59,384 nt of DNA. It comes from Planctomyces sp. Lineage in GTDB: Bacteria > Planctomycetota > Planctomycetia > Planctomycetales > Planctomycetaceae. Of this stretch, positions 34,689 through 43,392 are shown in pieces. Made by a program: the position numbers and the translations under genes. Position 1 is the first letter of the stretch, and the number at the start of each line of letters is the position of its first letter. The notes beneath the pieces are model-generated. The model worked only from the letters and a program-made list of their open reading frames with translations, did not search any database and was not told the DNA's origin. The stretch spans positions 1 to 59,384 of the forward strand of contig PNLE01000002.1 of NCBI GenBank assembly GCA_013822855.1, given 5' to 3'.

Positions 34689-36716
34689 ATGAACATGCGG
34701 CTGCCGACCCGATCGTTCGCCTTTGCTTTCTGCGCCATGGGAATCTTGTCCACTTGCTGGCTGCCGGTCAGAGCGACTGAAGCTCATGCGGCGGAGGCCA
34801 TCACGCCGGAAGGTTCCAAAGCCCGTATTTTGCAGGATGTGACCATCCTAGCGGGCGACGAGATGGAAGGCCGCGGCGTGGGGACGGAGGGTCTCAGCAA
34901 GGCGGCCGAGTTCATCCGGCAGGAGTTCGCCAAGGCGGGTCTGGATGTCACCCGCGTGAATGGCGGGGCGTTCCAGACCTTCTTGCTTCCCACCGGCACC
35001 AAGCTGGGCGAGCCGAATTCGCTCAAACTGATTTCACCCAAGGGGGAGGAATTGGTGCTGGAGATGGGCCGCGACTTTGAAGTCGGCGCCTTCGGAACCA
35101 GCGGAAAGTTCGAAGGCGAGATCGCCTTCGTGGGTTACGGCCTCGAAGACAAGGAGGCCAAGTACGACGACTATGCCGGGATCGATGTGGCGGGCAAAGT
35201 GGTCGTCTGCTTCCGCCGCACGCCGGGCCAGGGACAAAAGGACGGCCCGTTCTCTCCCTCCAAGGGGGGCGGTCGTCAGGGGGATCTGCGGAGCAAGATC
35301 GTCGCGGCGATGTCGCACAAGGCGGTGGCCGTGCTGTTTGTGAATGATCCCTATTCGTTGGCCGAAAAGGAACGCGTCAAGCAAGCGGCGATCGACAAGG
35401 CCGCGGCCAAGGTGGTGACCGCCGCCGAGGAATTGTCGGATGCTTCGGAGGAAGATCGCGCGGCCCGCACGACGACACTCAAGGACGCGGTGACCGCTCT
35501 TCGCCGCGCCCGCGACACGGGGGCCGCTTCCAACGATGAGCTGATGCCGTTCGGCTATGCAGCCGCCACGGATGGCGAGAGCCTCCCCGCGTTTCACGTG
35601 CGGCTCGAGTTCCTGAATCAGATGCTTCGCAGCACGGGTTCCGGCAATGCCGTGGAACTGGCCGAGGAGATCGACGCCACGATGACGCCCCGCAGCCGGT
35701 TGCTGACCGGGTGGAAGGCCATCGGGCAGACGACGGTGATCCGTCAAAGCGCCGATGTGCACAACGTGATCGGCGTGCTCGAGGGCGAAGGGCCGCTGGC
35801 CGACGAGACGGTGGTGATCGGTGCCCATTACGACCATGTCGGTCGGGGTGGCAACGGGTCGCTGGCCCCCGGTTCGAAAGACATTCACAACGGTGCCGAC
35901 GATAATGCCTCGGGGACGGCAGTGCTGATCGAAGTGGCCCGCCTTTTGGCCTCGCAGCCGAAGAAGCCCGCCCGCCGGGTGGTCTTCATGGCCTTCACGG
36001 GCGAGGAACTGGGGCTTTTGGGATCGGCCCGTTATTGCAAGGAGCCGATCTTCCCCCTCGAAAAGACGGTCGCCATGCTTAACATGGACATGGTGGGTCG
36101 TCTCCAGGAGAACAAGCTGACAGTCTTCGGAGTGAAGACCGCCAAGCAGTTCGAGGAATGGGTGCGCGAGGCCAACAAGGGGCCGGCTTTCGAGCTGATC
36201 GAAAAGCCCGAAGGCTTCGGCCCGAGCGACCATTCATCGTTCTATACGAAGAAAATCCCGGTGCTCCACTTCTTCACGGGTCTGCATCCGGATTACCACC
36301 GGCCCTCCGACGACACCGACAAGCTGGAGATCGACGGCATGACGCGCGTCTCCGCGATGGTGACGGATGTCGCGCAGGCGGTCATCAACTCGGAGGCCCG
36401 GCCCGAGTATGTGGAGGTCAAAGGCTCGGCCAACGTCATGCGTTCGGGCAACCGGCCGTATGTGGGGACGATCCCGGATTTCGGCGTACAGGAACCGGGC
36501 TACGCCATCAGCGGTACGGCCCCCGGTTCCCCCGCCGACAAGGCCGGTTTGAAGGCGGGCGATCTGGTGATCCAGCTCGGTCCCCACAAAGTGACCAACC
36601 TCGACGACTTCGACCTCGCCCTGAGGAAGTTCAAGGCGGGCGAGACGGTCGACTTCATGGTGAAGCGGAAGACGGAAACATTGAAGCTGCCGCTCGAACT
36701 CGCGCCACCTCGCTAA
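34689..36716 (+). CDS. Exported M28 metallopeptidase with PA and PDZ domains
   Basis: This 675-residue protein is a secreted zinc aminopeptidase-like enzyme. A signal peptide (SFAFAFCAMGILSTCWLPV) opens it. A PA (protease-associated) domain lies at about residues 110-330 and is interrupted by a helical Lys/Ala/Glu-rich insert near 235-290. The M28 zinc site follows: GAHYDHVGRGG, HNGADDNASGTAVLIEVARL, FTGEELGLLGSARYC, MLNMDMVG and HFFTGLHPDYHRPSDD. A PDZ domain (GYAISGTAPGSPADKAGLKA, then DLVIQLG) ends the protein. The start ATG has AAGG eight bases upstream; a second ATG two codons later is possible. Confidence 0.93.
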   Translation: MNMRLPTRSFAFAFCAMGILSTCWLPVRATEAHAAEAITPEGSKARILQDVTILAGDEMEGRGVGTEGLSKAAEFIRQEFAKAGLDVTRVNGGAFQTFLLPTGTKLGEPNSLKLISPKGEELVLEMGRDFEVGAFGTSGKFEGEIAFVGYGLEDKEAKYDDYAGIDVAGKVVVCFRRTPGQGQKDGPFSPSKGGGRQGDLRSKIVAAMSHKAVAVLFVNDPYSLAEKERVKQAAIDKAAAKVVTAAEELSDASEEDRAARTTTLKDAVTALRRARDTGAASNDELMPFGYAAATDGESLPAFHVRLEFLNQMLRSTGSGNAVELAEEIDATMTPRSRLLTGWKAIGQTTVIRQSADVHNVIGVLEGEGPLADETVVIGAHYDHVGRGGNGSLAPGSKDIHNGADDNASGTAVLIEVARLLASQPKKPARRVVFMAFTGEELGLLGSARYCKEPIFPLEKTVAMLNMDMVGRLQENKLTVFGVKTAKQFEEWVREANKGPAFELIEKPEGFGPSDHSSFYTKKIPVLHFFTGLHPDYHRPSDDTDKLEIDGMTRVSAMVTDVAQAVINSEARPEYVEVKGSANVMRSGNRPYVGTIPDFGVQEPGYAISGTAPGSPADKAGLKAGDLVIQLGPHKVTNLDDFDLALRKFKAGETVDFMVKRKTETLKLPLELAPPR

Positions 36717-36874
36717 TGGCAGGCTGCTCATCCCGGCCCATGAAGAGGTATGGATGAGTTGTTCCCAACGGCATTTCGCTCAACTTCCATCGCCACGATG
36801 GTCTTCATCTGCGAACATTCAGGGGCAAATCCTGTCCGATGGGCAGATGTTTCTCTTGAGCTGGAAGTGGAATC

Positions 36875-37567
36875 ATGGCGGATGTTGAAGCGGTGGCTGG
36901 GAAGTCCTTGACGGGTTGTGGTGTGGAAGCGGTCTGCTTCGACCTCGACGGGACGATGTTCAACACGGAGCATCTGTTCTTCGAAGCGGGCGACACCGTC
37001 CTGCGAAAGTACGACCGGCGGATGACCCGCGATGTGATGGATGTGATCATCGGCCGCCGGCCGATGGAATCGTTCATCCTGCTGGTCGACTACCTGGGGA
37101 TCGATGTCGATCCGATGCATCTGCTGGAGATCTCCCGCGAGGCCCACCACGCCCTGATCAGCGAGAAGCTGGCTCCCATGCCGGGGGTAGTCGAACTGCT
37201 CGAAACATTGGCCGCGCGGGGGATTCCCTGTGCCGTGACGACTTCTTCGCCTCGGGACTATGCAGAAACGCTGGTCGAGCAATCGGGACTGACGAAGCAT
37301 TTCCGCTTCTTCCTCACCTCGGCGGATGTGGTTCAGGGAAAGCCCCATCCCGAGATCTACCTGAAGGCGGCCAACACCTTCGGCGTGCGGCCTGAAAGAA
37401 TGGCCGTGCTGGAGGACAGTGCGGCGGGAACCCGGGCTGCGGTCCTGGCCCGGACGCGGGCTATCGCGGTGCCGCACGAATTCACCGCAGCCCATGACTT
37501 CACCGGAGCGGAATTGCGAGTCGAGACCTTGACCGACCGCCGGGTGTATGAGCTGCTGGCGATCTGA
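36875..37567 (+). CDS. HAD-superfamily hydrolase (beta-phosphoglucomutase-like)
   Basis: This 230-residue cytoplasmic haloacid dehalogenase-type phosphatase has motif I FDLDGTMFNTEH with the nucleophile Asp, motif II TTSSPRDYAE, motif III lysine in QGKPHPEIYLKAA, and motif IV VLEDSAAGTRAA. The helical cap lies between motifs I and II. The closest subfamilies are beta-phosphoglucomutase and phosphatases of the same subgroup; substrate cannot be assigned. GGAAGTGGAATC precedes the ATG. It ends nine bases before the convergent kinase stop. Confidence 0.9.
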   Translation: MADVEAVAGKSLTGCGVEAVCFDLDGTMFNTEHLFFEAGDTVLRKYDRRMTRDVMDVIIGRRPMESFILLVDYLGIDVDPMHLLEISREAHHALISEKLAPMPGVVELLETLAARGIPCAVTTSSPRDYAETLVEQSGLTKHFRFFLTSADVVQGKPHPEIYLKAANTFGVRPERMAVLEDSAAGTRAAVLARTRAIAVPHEFTAAHDFTGAELRVETLTDRRVYELLAI

Positions 37568-37576
37568 CGGGTTTCA

Positions 37577-39013
37577 TCAGGTTTCGATTCGGGGGACGCC
37601 GGGAGATTGTCCCCGCAGGATCGAATCGAAGATGGCCAGTTCGACCAGGCGGCCTCCGTTGGCCGAAGGTGCTGGGGTCGCTCCCGGGATGGGGCTGTCG
37701 CCCAGTCCATCCGCTGAATCATCCAGCAGCACACTTTGCTGACGGTTGGCCCATTCCTTGAGTCGCCGATGGGCCTGCACCCAGCGGGCGCGGAGCAATT
37801 GTGGAAAGTCGAAGTCGACCGGCTGCCTGACTGACCATGCAGCGAGCTTCTCGGCCACAACCTGGGCCGTCGCGGGTCGGTCATCGACGTTCTTCGCCAG
37901 CATGGATGTCAATGTTTCGCGGAGTGCGGCGGGAAGCTCGGGGAGCAGGTCGCCCAGGGGCGGAAGCGCCTCCTGACGATGGGCCTTCACTTTTTCGGAG
38001 ACCGTCGATCGGCTGAACAACGGCTGCCCGGTGAGCAAATAGTAGAAGACGCATCCCAGGCTGTAGACATCCGCCCGTCCGTCGATCTGCCCGCTGTCGC
38101 GCGTTTGCTCGGGTGAGATGTAGTCGGCGGTGCCGAGGATCTGGCTCTTCCCGTCGACCCGTTCATGAGAGAGGTCTTCTCCCTGAAGCAGGGCCAGTCC
38201 GAAGTCGATGATCTTGAGGTTACCGTCGTACGCCACCAGCAGGTTGCCGGGCTTCAGATCGCGATGGACGATCCCGGCCCCATGCAGATAGTGGGCTCCC
38301 AGGGCCGCCTGCCGGATGAAATGACACGCCAGTTGCCAGGGGAGGGGACCATGCAACTCGACCAGTTCCGCGAGGCTGGCCCCTTCGAAGAGTTCGAGCA
38401 CGATGAACCAGTGCCGCCTCCACGAGACGATCCGCTCGGTGCGGATGATCTGCGGATGAACCAGCCCGATGCCGACTTTCGCCTCCCGTTCGAAGTGGTC
38501 GAACATCCGCTGCGAGTACTTGCTGGGGAGGAGCTTGATGGCCCGCTTGTGGCCTGTCGTTTCGTGGCGGGCACCGAACAGCCAGCTCATCCCGCCGGAA
38601 CCGAGCAGTTCGACCAGCAGGTAATCCTCGAGTTTCCAGCCAACGGGGGCGGGGTCGTCGAGGTTTGACTCGACCAGCAGTTCAAACCCGCCGACCTGCA
38701 GACGGTCGCCATCCCGCAGCCACATCTCGCGGACGCTCTGGCCGTTGAGAAGTGTCCCCGCCGCACTCCCCAGATCGCGGACAGCCAGCCCCCGTTGATC
38801 GCGGAAGATCAGGCAATGCTGAGCCGCGACATCGGCGGCCCGCAAACGGAGGTTGCAGCCGTGCGCGGAGCCGACGAGCACCGTCCCGCGAAGCAGATCC
38901 CGCTGGAGCCTGGTGCCTTGGCCATCGACGAACACGACGCGGCCGAAGGGATCCTCGGGAGCGGACGGGCCCAGGTCGACAGGGGGTGCGGCGGTGGAGG
39001 GGAGTGTCGCCAT
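37577..39013 (-). CDS. Ser/Thr protein kinase with N-terminal FHA domain
   Basis: This 478-residue cytoplasmic protein joins a phosphopeptide-binding FHA domain to a Hanks-type kinase. The FHA domain spans about residues 25-115 (VLVGSAHGCNLRL, VRDLGSAAGTLLNG and LRDGDRLQVGGFELLVE). The kinase spans about 130-400, with the glycine loop LLGSGGMSWLFG, ATP-binding Lys160, catalytic HRDLKPGNLL (His250-Asp252), DFG at 270-272 and the activation-segment end ISPEQ. There is no C-terminal membrane helix or sensor domain, unlike many PknB-like kinases, so activity may depend on FHA-bound phosphoproteins. The chosen ATG gives MATLPSTA; no good Shine-Dalgarno was seen. It is divergent from the ABC permease gene. 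Confidence 0.92.
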   Translation of the reverse strand: MATLPSTAAPPVDLGPSAPEDPFGRVVFVDGQGTRLQRDLLRGTVLVGSAHGCNLRLRAADVAAQHCLIFRDQRGLAVRDLGSAAGTLLNGQSVREMWLRDGDRLQVGGFELLVESNLDDPAPVGWKLEDYLLVELLGSGGMSWLFGARHETTGHKRAIKLLPSKYSQRMFDHFEREAKVGIGLVHPQIIRTERIVSWRRHWFIVLELFEGASLAELVELHGPLPWQLACHFIRQAALGAHYLHGAGIVHRDLKPGNLLVAYDGNLKIIDFGLALLQGEDLSHERVDGKSQILGTADYISPEQTRDSGQIDGRADVYSLGCVFYYLLTGQPLFSRSTVSEKVKAHRQEALPPLGDLLPELPAALRETLTSMLAKNVDDRPATAQVVAEKLAAWSVRQPVDFDFPQLLRARWVQAHRRLKEWANRQQSVLLDDSADGLGDSPIPGATPAPSANGGRLVELAIFDSILRGQSPGVPRIET

Positions 39014-39336
39014 GCTGAAAGGGGAAGTCCGAAGCCGCTGAGGGAGATCATCACGACGGGAGAACGGCAAACTGAATTTTGGAAGTTGGCAGGCATAGCA
39101 CGTTCTATGTGAAGCCGCCAGATGCTGAAAATTCATGAACTTCACAATGTGCCGATTCGTCGAAGTCGAACGGCTGGCGCAGAGGCTTCAAATCTTGGCA
39201 GCGAAGGTCGAAAGATCGCTATCGCGGGTCGTGAGCAGCCATCGTGGGCCAAGCCGGCCATCACACGGCGGCACCCCACTCAACTCGCTACACTACTTTT
39301 CTGAACAGGCTCTTGATGTTGCCAGTGGAGCGGTGC
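39014..39336. other. Intergenic region between divergent kinase and ABC permease genes
   Basis: This 323-base gap should hold both promoters. I see a TACACT hexamer near 39290, possibly a -10 for the permease gene, and no RNA gene or repeat. Confidence 0.4.
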
Positions 39337-40236
39337 ATGTCTTCCGTCACACCCGATCTTTCCACATATCCGGAATCGCCCCAAGCTCTGAAGCCCTCCC
39401 GGCTCGCGGATTCGGCGGCGGCGTGGCGGGTGCGGTGGTTCATTTTGCGGACGAGCATCGAAGAGCGGCTGGCCTATCGGGGCGATTTCGCCTTCGCCAC
39501 ATTGATCCGCTTCCTGCCGATCATCACGCAGATCTTCCTCTGGGGGGCGATCTTCGGTGCCAACTCGGCCGCAGACACCAAGAAGATCAACAGCTACACC
39601 TATGCCGATATGGTGGCCTACTTCCTGCTGGTGATGCTGGGCCGGGCGTTCAGCAGCATGCCGGGGCTGACGACCGGCATCGCACGGGATGTCCGCGATG
39701 GCTCGATCAAGAAGTTCCTCACGCAGCCGGTCGATCTGGTCGAGTTCCTCTTTTGGCACCGCACGGCGCATAAGCTGGTCTACTATGCGGTCGCCGCCGG
39801 TCCATTCGCCCTGGTCTTCTGGCTGTGCCGGGCCTATTTTCCCGGCTGGCCGGATGCCGCCACCTGGTGTGCGCTGATCGTCTCGCTGGTGATGGCGTTC
39901 CTTCTGGGCTTTCTGATCGAAACCCTTTTGGGGCTTTGCTCGTTCTGGTTTCTGGAAGTCAGTTCGTTGGTCTTCGTCTACATGCTGCTCAACTACATTC
40001 TGAGCGGGCACATGATTCCCCTCGATTGGCTGCCGGGGACTTTCGGGCAGGTCGTCCAGTGGCTCCCCTTCAAGTATCTGGCCTATTTCCCGGCGGCGGT
40101 CGCCCTCCAGCGGTATTCGCATCAGGAGATGCTCAACGAACTCCTGATTGCGGCCGGATGGTGCGTGGTCTTATGGGTGATGGTGCGGCTGGCGTTTCAC
40201 TTCGGTGTGCGCCGGTATAGTGCCTTTGGTGCGTGA
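39337..40236 (+). CDS. ABC-2 type transporter permease
   Basis: This 299-residue integral membrane protein has about six hydrophobic segments, including FATLIRFLPIITQIFLWGAI, YADMVAYFLLVMLG, YYAVAAGPFALVFWLC, VSLVMAFLLGFLIETLLGLC and FVYMLLNYILSGH. The segment IARDVRDGSIKKFLTQPVD just after the second is the family signature of ABC-2 permeases that pair with a second permease and an ATPase. Neither partner is next to it here. The start ATG (MSSVTPDL) is preceded by GGAG. The transported substrate is unknown. Confidence 0.87.
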   Translation: MSSVTPDLSTYPESPQALKPSRLADSAAAWRVRWFILRTSIEERLAYRGDFAFATLIRFLPIITQIFLWGAIFGANSAADTKKINSYTYADMVAYFLLVMLGRAFSSMPGLTTGIARDVRDGSIKKFLTQPVDLVEFLFWHRTAHKLVYYAVAAGPFALVFWLCRAYFPGWPDAATWCALIVSLVMAFLLGFLIETLLGLCSFWFLEVSSLVFVYMLLNYILSGHMIPLDWLPGTFGQVVQWLPFKYLAYFPAAVALQRYSHQEMLNELLIAAGWCVVLWVMVRLAFHFGVRRYSAFGA

Positions 40237-40304
40237 AGGGAGCTTGCCTGTTCGTAAGAACAGATTCGGCGAAGTTGGCAGCTTTGCCAGAAGAGCGGGC
40301 AAGC

Positions 40305-40332
40305 GTCATAATTTGTAACGGTCGTAATTTGT
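40305..40332. repeat. Two 12-base direct repeats upstream of aceE
   Basis: GTCATAATTTGT (40305-40316) and GTCGTAATTTGT (40321-40332) differ at one base and are 16 bases apart centre to centre. They lie about 200 bases before aceE, followed at 40332-40366 by an imperfect GC-rich hairpin of about 12 pairs. The A/T-rich repeats stand out from the surrounding sequence and may be a regulator-binding site. Confidence 0.5.
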
Positions 40333-40531
40333 GGGGGGCTGCGCGTTCCTGACTGTGCGGACCCCCGTCTCTCCGTTACGATTCACGGAAACGATTGCAA
40401 AAAGCCTTTCGCACCTTCCCATTCGGGTTGCGGGCCAGCCCCGTCGCCTGATTTGATTCCACAGCCAGCGATTCGCTGTCGGCTCTCCCCTCGCGGGCGG
40501 GCCGCCGCCGCGAAGCGGGAGTACGACAGAC

Positions 40532-43285
40532 ATGGCGGGTATGATGACAGATACGGGCCGTTCCGCAGCATCGAATGGTCACGGCGTGCCCGAGTCTCAG
40601 GGTGAATTGGGCGAGCTCCCGGCGGTAGGCCTTGACACCGATGAACTCGCCGAGTGGTACGAATCGCTCGACGATGTCTTCCACCGCTACGGGCCGGATG
40701 AAGTTCGGGCGCTCTTGCAGGAACTTCAGCAGCGGGCCTCGGTCCGTGGAGTGAGTGGCACATCGAGTGTCACCACGCCGTACATCAACACGATTCCCGT
40801 GGAAGCCGAGCCGCAGTACCCGGGCGATCGCAAGATCGAGCGCAAGATCCGTTCGATCGTGCGCTGGAACGCGATGGCGATGGTGGTGCAGGCTGCCCGC
40901 AGCGGGACGGGTGTCGGTGGTCACATTTCGACCTTCGCGTCGTCGGCGTGCCTGGTAGAAACCGGGTTCAACCACTTCTTCCATGCTCCCACCAAGTCGC
41001 ATCCTGGCGACTTTGTTTATTTCCAGGGGCACGCTTCGCCGGGGGTTTATTCCCGTGCGTTCGTTGAAGGCCGGCTGGATGAAAGCCACCTCAAGAACTT
41101 CCGACGTGAACTGCCGCGCGGCCAGGGCCTGTCGTCCTATCCTCACCCGTGGCTGATGCCCGATTTCTGGCAGTTCCCCACCGTTTCGATGGGTCTGGGG
41201 CCGCTCTGTTCGCTCTATCAGGCCCGCTTCCTACGGTATCTGCAGCATCGCGGCCTGCTCGACACGAGCAAGTCCCGCGTCTGGTGCTTCATCGGCGACG
41301 GCGAAGTCGATGAGCCCGAAACTTTGGGCGCGATCACCCTTGGTGCCCGCGAGCATCTCGACAATGTCACCTGGGTCATCAACTGCAACCTGCAGCGTCT
41401 CGACGGCCCGGTGCGCGGCAACGGCAAGATCATCCAGGAACTCGAAGGTCTCTTCCGGGGTGCCGGTTGGAACGTCCTCAAGGTCATCTGGGGTGCCGAT
41501 TGGGATCCGATCCTCGCCGCCGATGAATCGGGTCTGCTCAAAAAGCGGATGCTCGAACTCGTCGACGGTCAGGCCCAGAAGTACGTCGTCGAATCGGGGA
41601 GCTACATCCGCGAAGACTTCTTCGGCAAGCATCCCGAACTGCTCAAGCTCGTAGAGCATCTGAGCGACGATCAGCTCAAGGCGCTCCGCCGGGGCGGCCA
41701 CGACGCCCAGAAGGTCTACACTGCCTACCATGCGGCTGTGAACCACAAGGGTGTCCCCACAGTCATCCTTGCCCACACGATCAAGGGCTACGGGCTGGGT
41801 GAAGCGGCCGAAGGGAAGAACAACACCCACCAGCAGAAGAAGCTCGAGGAGGCGGATCTGCTCAAGTTCCGCACCCGCTTCGAACTGCCCCTCTCGGATG
41901 AAGAGGCGAAGGCCGCCAAGTTCTATCGGCCCGATGCCTCCAGTCCCGAACTCAAGTACATGCTCGAGCACCGACAGGCGCTCGGCGGGTCGCTCCCTGT
42001 TCGTAAGCCGACAAGCGAGCGGCTGACGATTCCCACGTTCGATCAGTTCCAGAACGCGATCAAGTCGAGCATCGGCAAGGACTGGTCAACCACGATGGTG
42101 CTGGGCCGCATCCTCCAGTGGCTCTGCACGGACAAGAACATCGGCAAGCGGATCGTCCCGATCATCCCCGACGAGGCCCAGACGTTCGGGTTGCACCCTC
42201 TCTTCGCTCAAATTGGCATCTACAGCAGCAAGGGCCAGCAGTATACGCCGGTCGATGCCGGGCAGATGGTCTGGTATCGCGAAGACACAGACGGCCAGAT
42301 TCTCATGGAAGGGATCAACGAAGCGGGGGCCATGTCCTCGTTCGTGGCGGCGGGGACGGCCTATGCCAACGTCGGCCTGAACATGATTCCGTTCTATGTC
42401 TACTACTCAATGTTCGGCTTCCAGCGCGTGGGCGACCTCATCTGGCTGGCGGGCGATTCGCGCTGCAAGGGCTTCCTCTGCGGGGGGACCTCGGGCCGGA
42501 TTTCGCTCAACGGCGAAGGTCTCCAGCATCAGGACGGCCACTCACAGCTCATCGCTTCGAGCGTGCCGAACCTGTTGGCCTACGATCCCGCCTTCGGCTA
42601 CGAACTGGCCGCCATCGTCCAGGACGGTTGCCGCCGGATGTATGCCGAAGACGAGAATGTCTTCTACTACCTCTCGGTCTACAACGACGGGACGTTCCTC
42701 ATGCCTGCCATTCCCGCCGGGGTGACGCAGGAGATGATCTGTGCCGGGATGTATCCGCTCGATACGTCGGTCACCGTCAAGAAGCGGGCCAACCGCCCGC
42801 AGCTCATGGGGAGCGGCCCGATCATGCAGTACGTCCTCAAGGCGAAGCAGATCCTCGCCGAGAAGTACGGCGTCGAAGCCGATGCCTGGAGCGTCACCAG
42901 CTACAACGAACTCAAGCGCAACGCGCAGTCCGTGGCCCGCTGGAACATGCTCCATCCCGACAAGAAGCCGAAGCAGAGCTATCTCGACCAGACGCTCGCG
43001 GGTGTCACCGGGCCGTTCATCTCGGCCAGCGAGAACGTGCAGCTGGTCGCCGAGCAGATCCGGCCCTACATGCCGGGCCGCTACACAGTGCTGGGCTGCG
43101 ACGGTTTCGGCCGCAGCGAGTCCCGCGAGAATCTCCGTCGGCACTTCGAAGTCGATGCCGAATGCATCGCCTTCGCGGCCTTGTCGGCTCTCGCCAAAGA
43201 GGGCCACTTCGATGCCAAACGCCTGCCGAAGGTGCTCCAGGAACTGGGCATCGATCCCGAGAAGGTCGATCCCGCGACGGCTTAG
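40532..43285 (+). CDS. aceE: Pyruvate dehydrogenase E1 component, homodimeric type
   Basis: This 917-residue thiamine-diphosphate enzyme decarboxylates pyruvate and passes the acetyl group to the lipoyl domain of E2. It is the single-chain AceE type. The thiamine-binding motif starts GDGEVDEPE near residue 255 and ends with NCNLQRLDGPVRGNGK. Other AceE marks are GGHISTFASSACLVETGFN near 135, LPRGQGLSSYPHPWL near 195, and the C-terminal LGCDGFGRSESRENLRRHFE. The length matches the family. The gene leads the PDH group: aceF follows 107 bases later on the same strand and lpd lies 3.5 kb further on, beyond an inserted module. Confidence 0.97.
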   Translation: MAGMMTDTGRSAASNGHGVPESQGELGELPAVGLDTDELAEWYESLDDVFHRYGPDEVRALLQELQQRASVRGVSGTSSVTTPYINTIPVEAEPQYPGDRKIERKIRSIVRWNAMAMVVQAARSGTGVGGHISTFASSACLVETGFNHFFHAPTKSHPGDFVYFQGHASPGVYSRAFVEGRLDESHLKNFRRELPRGQGLSSYPHPWLMPDFWQFPTVSMGLGPLCSLYQARFLRYLQHRGLLDTSKSRVWCFIGDGEVDEPETLGAITLGAREHLDNVTWVINCNLQRLDGPVRGNGKIIQELEGLFRGAGWNVLKVIWGADWDPILAADESGLLKKRMLELVDGQAQKYVVESGSYIREDFFGKHPELLKLVEHLSDDQLKALRRGGHDAQKVYTAYHAAVNHKGVPTVILAHTIKGYGLGEAAEGKNNTHQQKKLEEADLLKFRTRFELPLSDEEAKAAKFYRPDASSPELKYMLEHRQALGGSLPVRKPTSERLTIPTFDQFQNAIKSSIGKDWSTTMVLGRILQWLCTDKNIGKRIVPIIPDEAQTFGLHPLFAQIGIYSSKGQQYTPVDAGQMVWYREDTDGQILMEGINEAGAMSSFVAAGTAYANVGLNMIPFYVYYSMFGFQRVGDLIWLAGDSRCKGFLCGGTSGRISLNGEGLQHQDGHSQLIASSVPNLLAYDPAFGYELAAIVQDGCRRMYAEDENVFYYLSVYNDGTFLMPAIPAGVTQEMICAGMYPLDTSVTVKKRANRPQLMGSGPIMQYVLKAKQILAEKYGVEADAWSVTSYNELKRNAQSVARWNMLHPDKKPKQSYLDQTLAGVTGPFISASENVQLVAEQIRPYMPGRYTVLGCDGFGRSESRENLRRHFEVDAECIAFAALSALAKEGHFDAKRLPKVLQELGIDPEKVDPATA

Positions 43286-43392
43286 TGCCAAGCCGCCAGC
43301 ATGACGAATCATGACGAAATATAGTCTAGCGATTGCTTCCATCCTGACCATTGCTACTCCACTGACCCTTGCGCGAAAGCGGGTTCTCTTCC

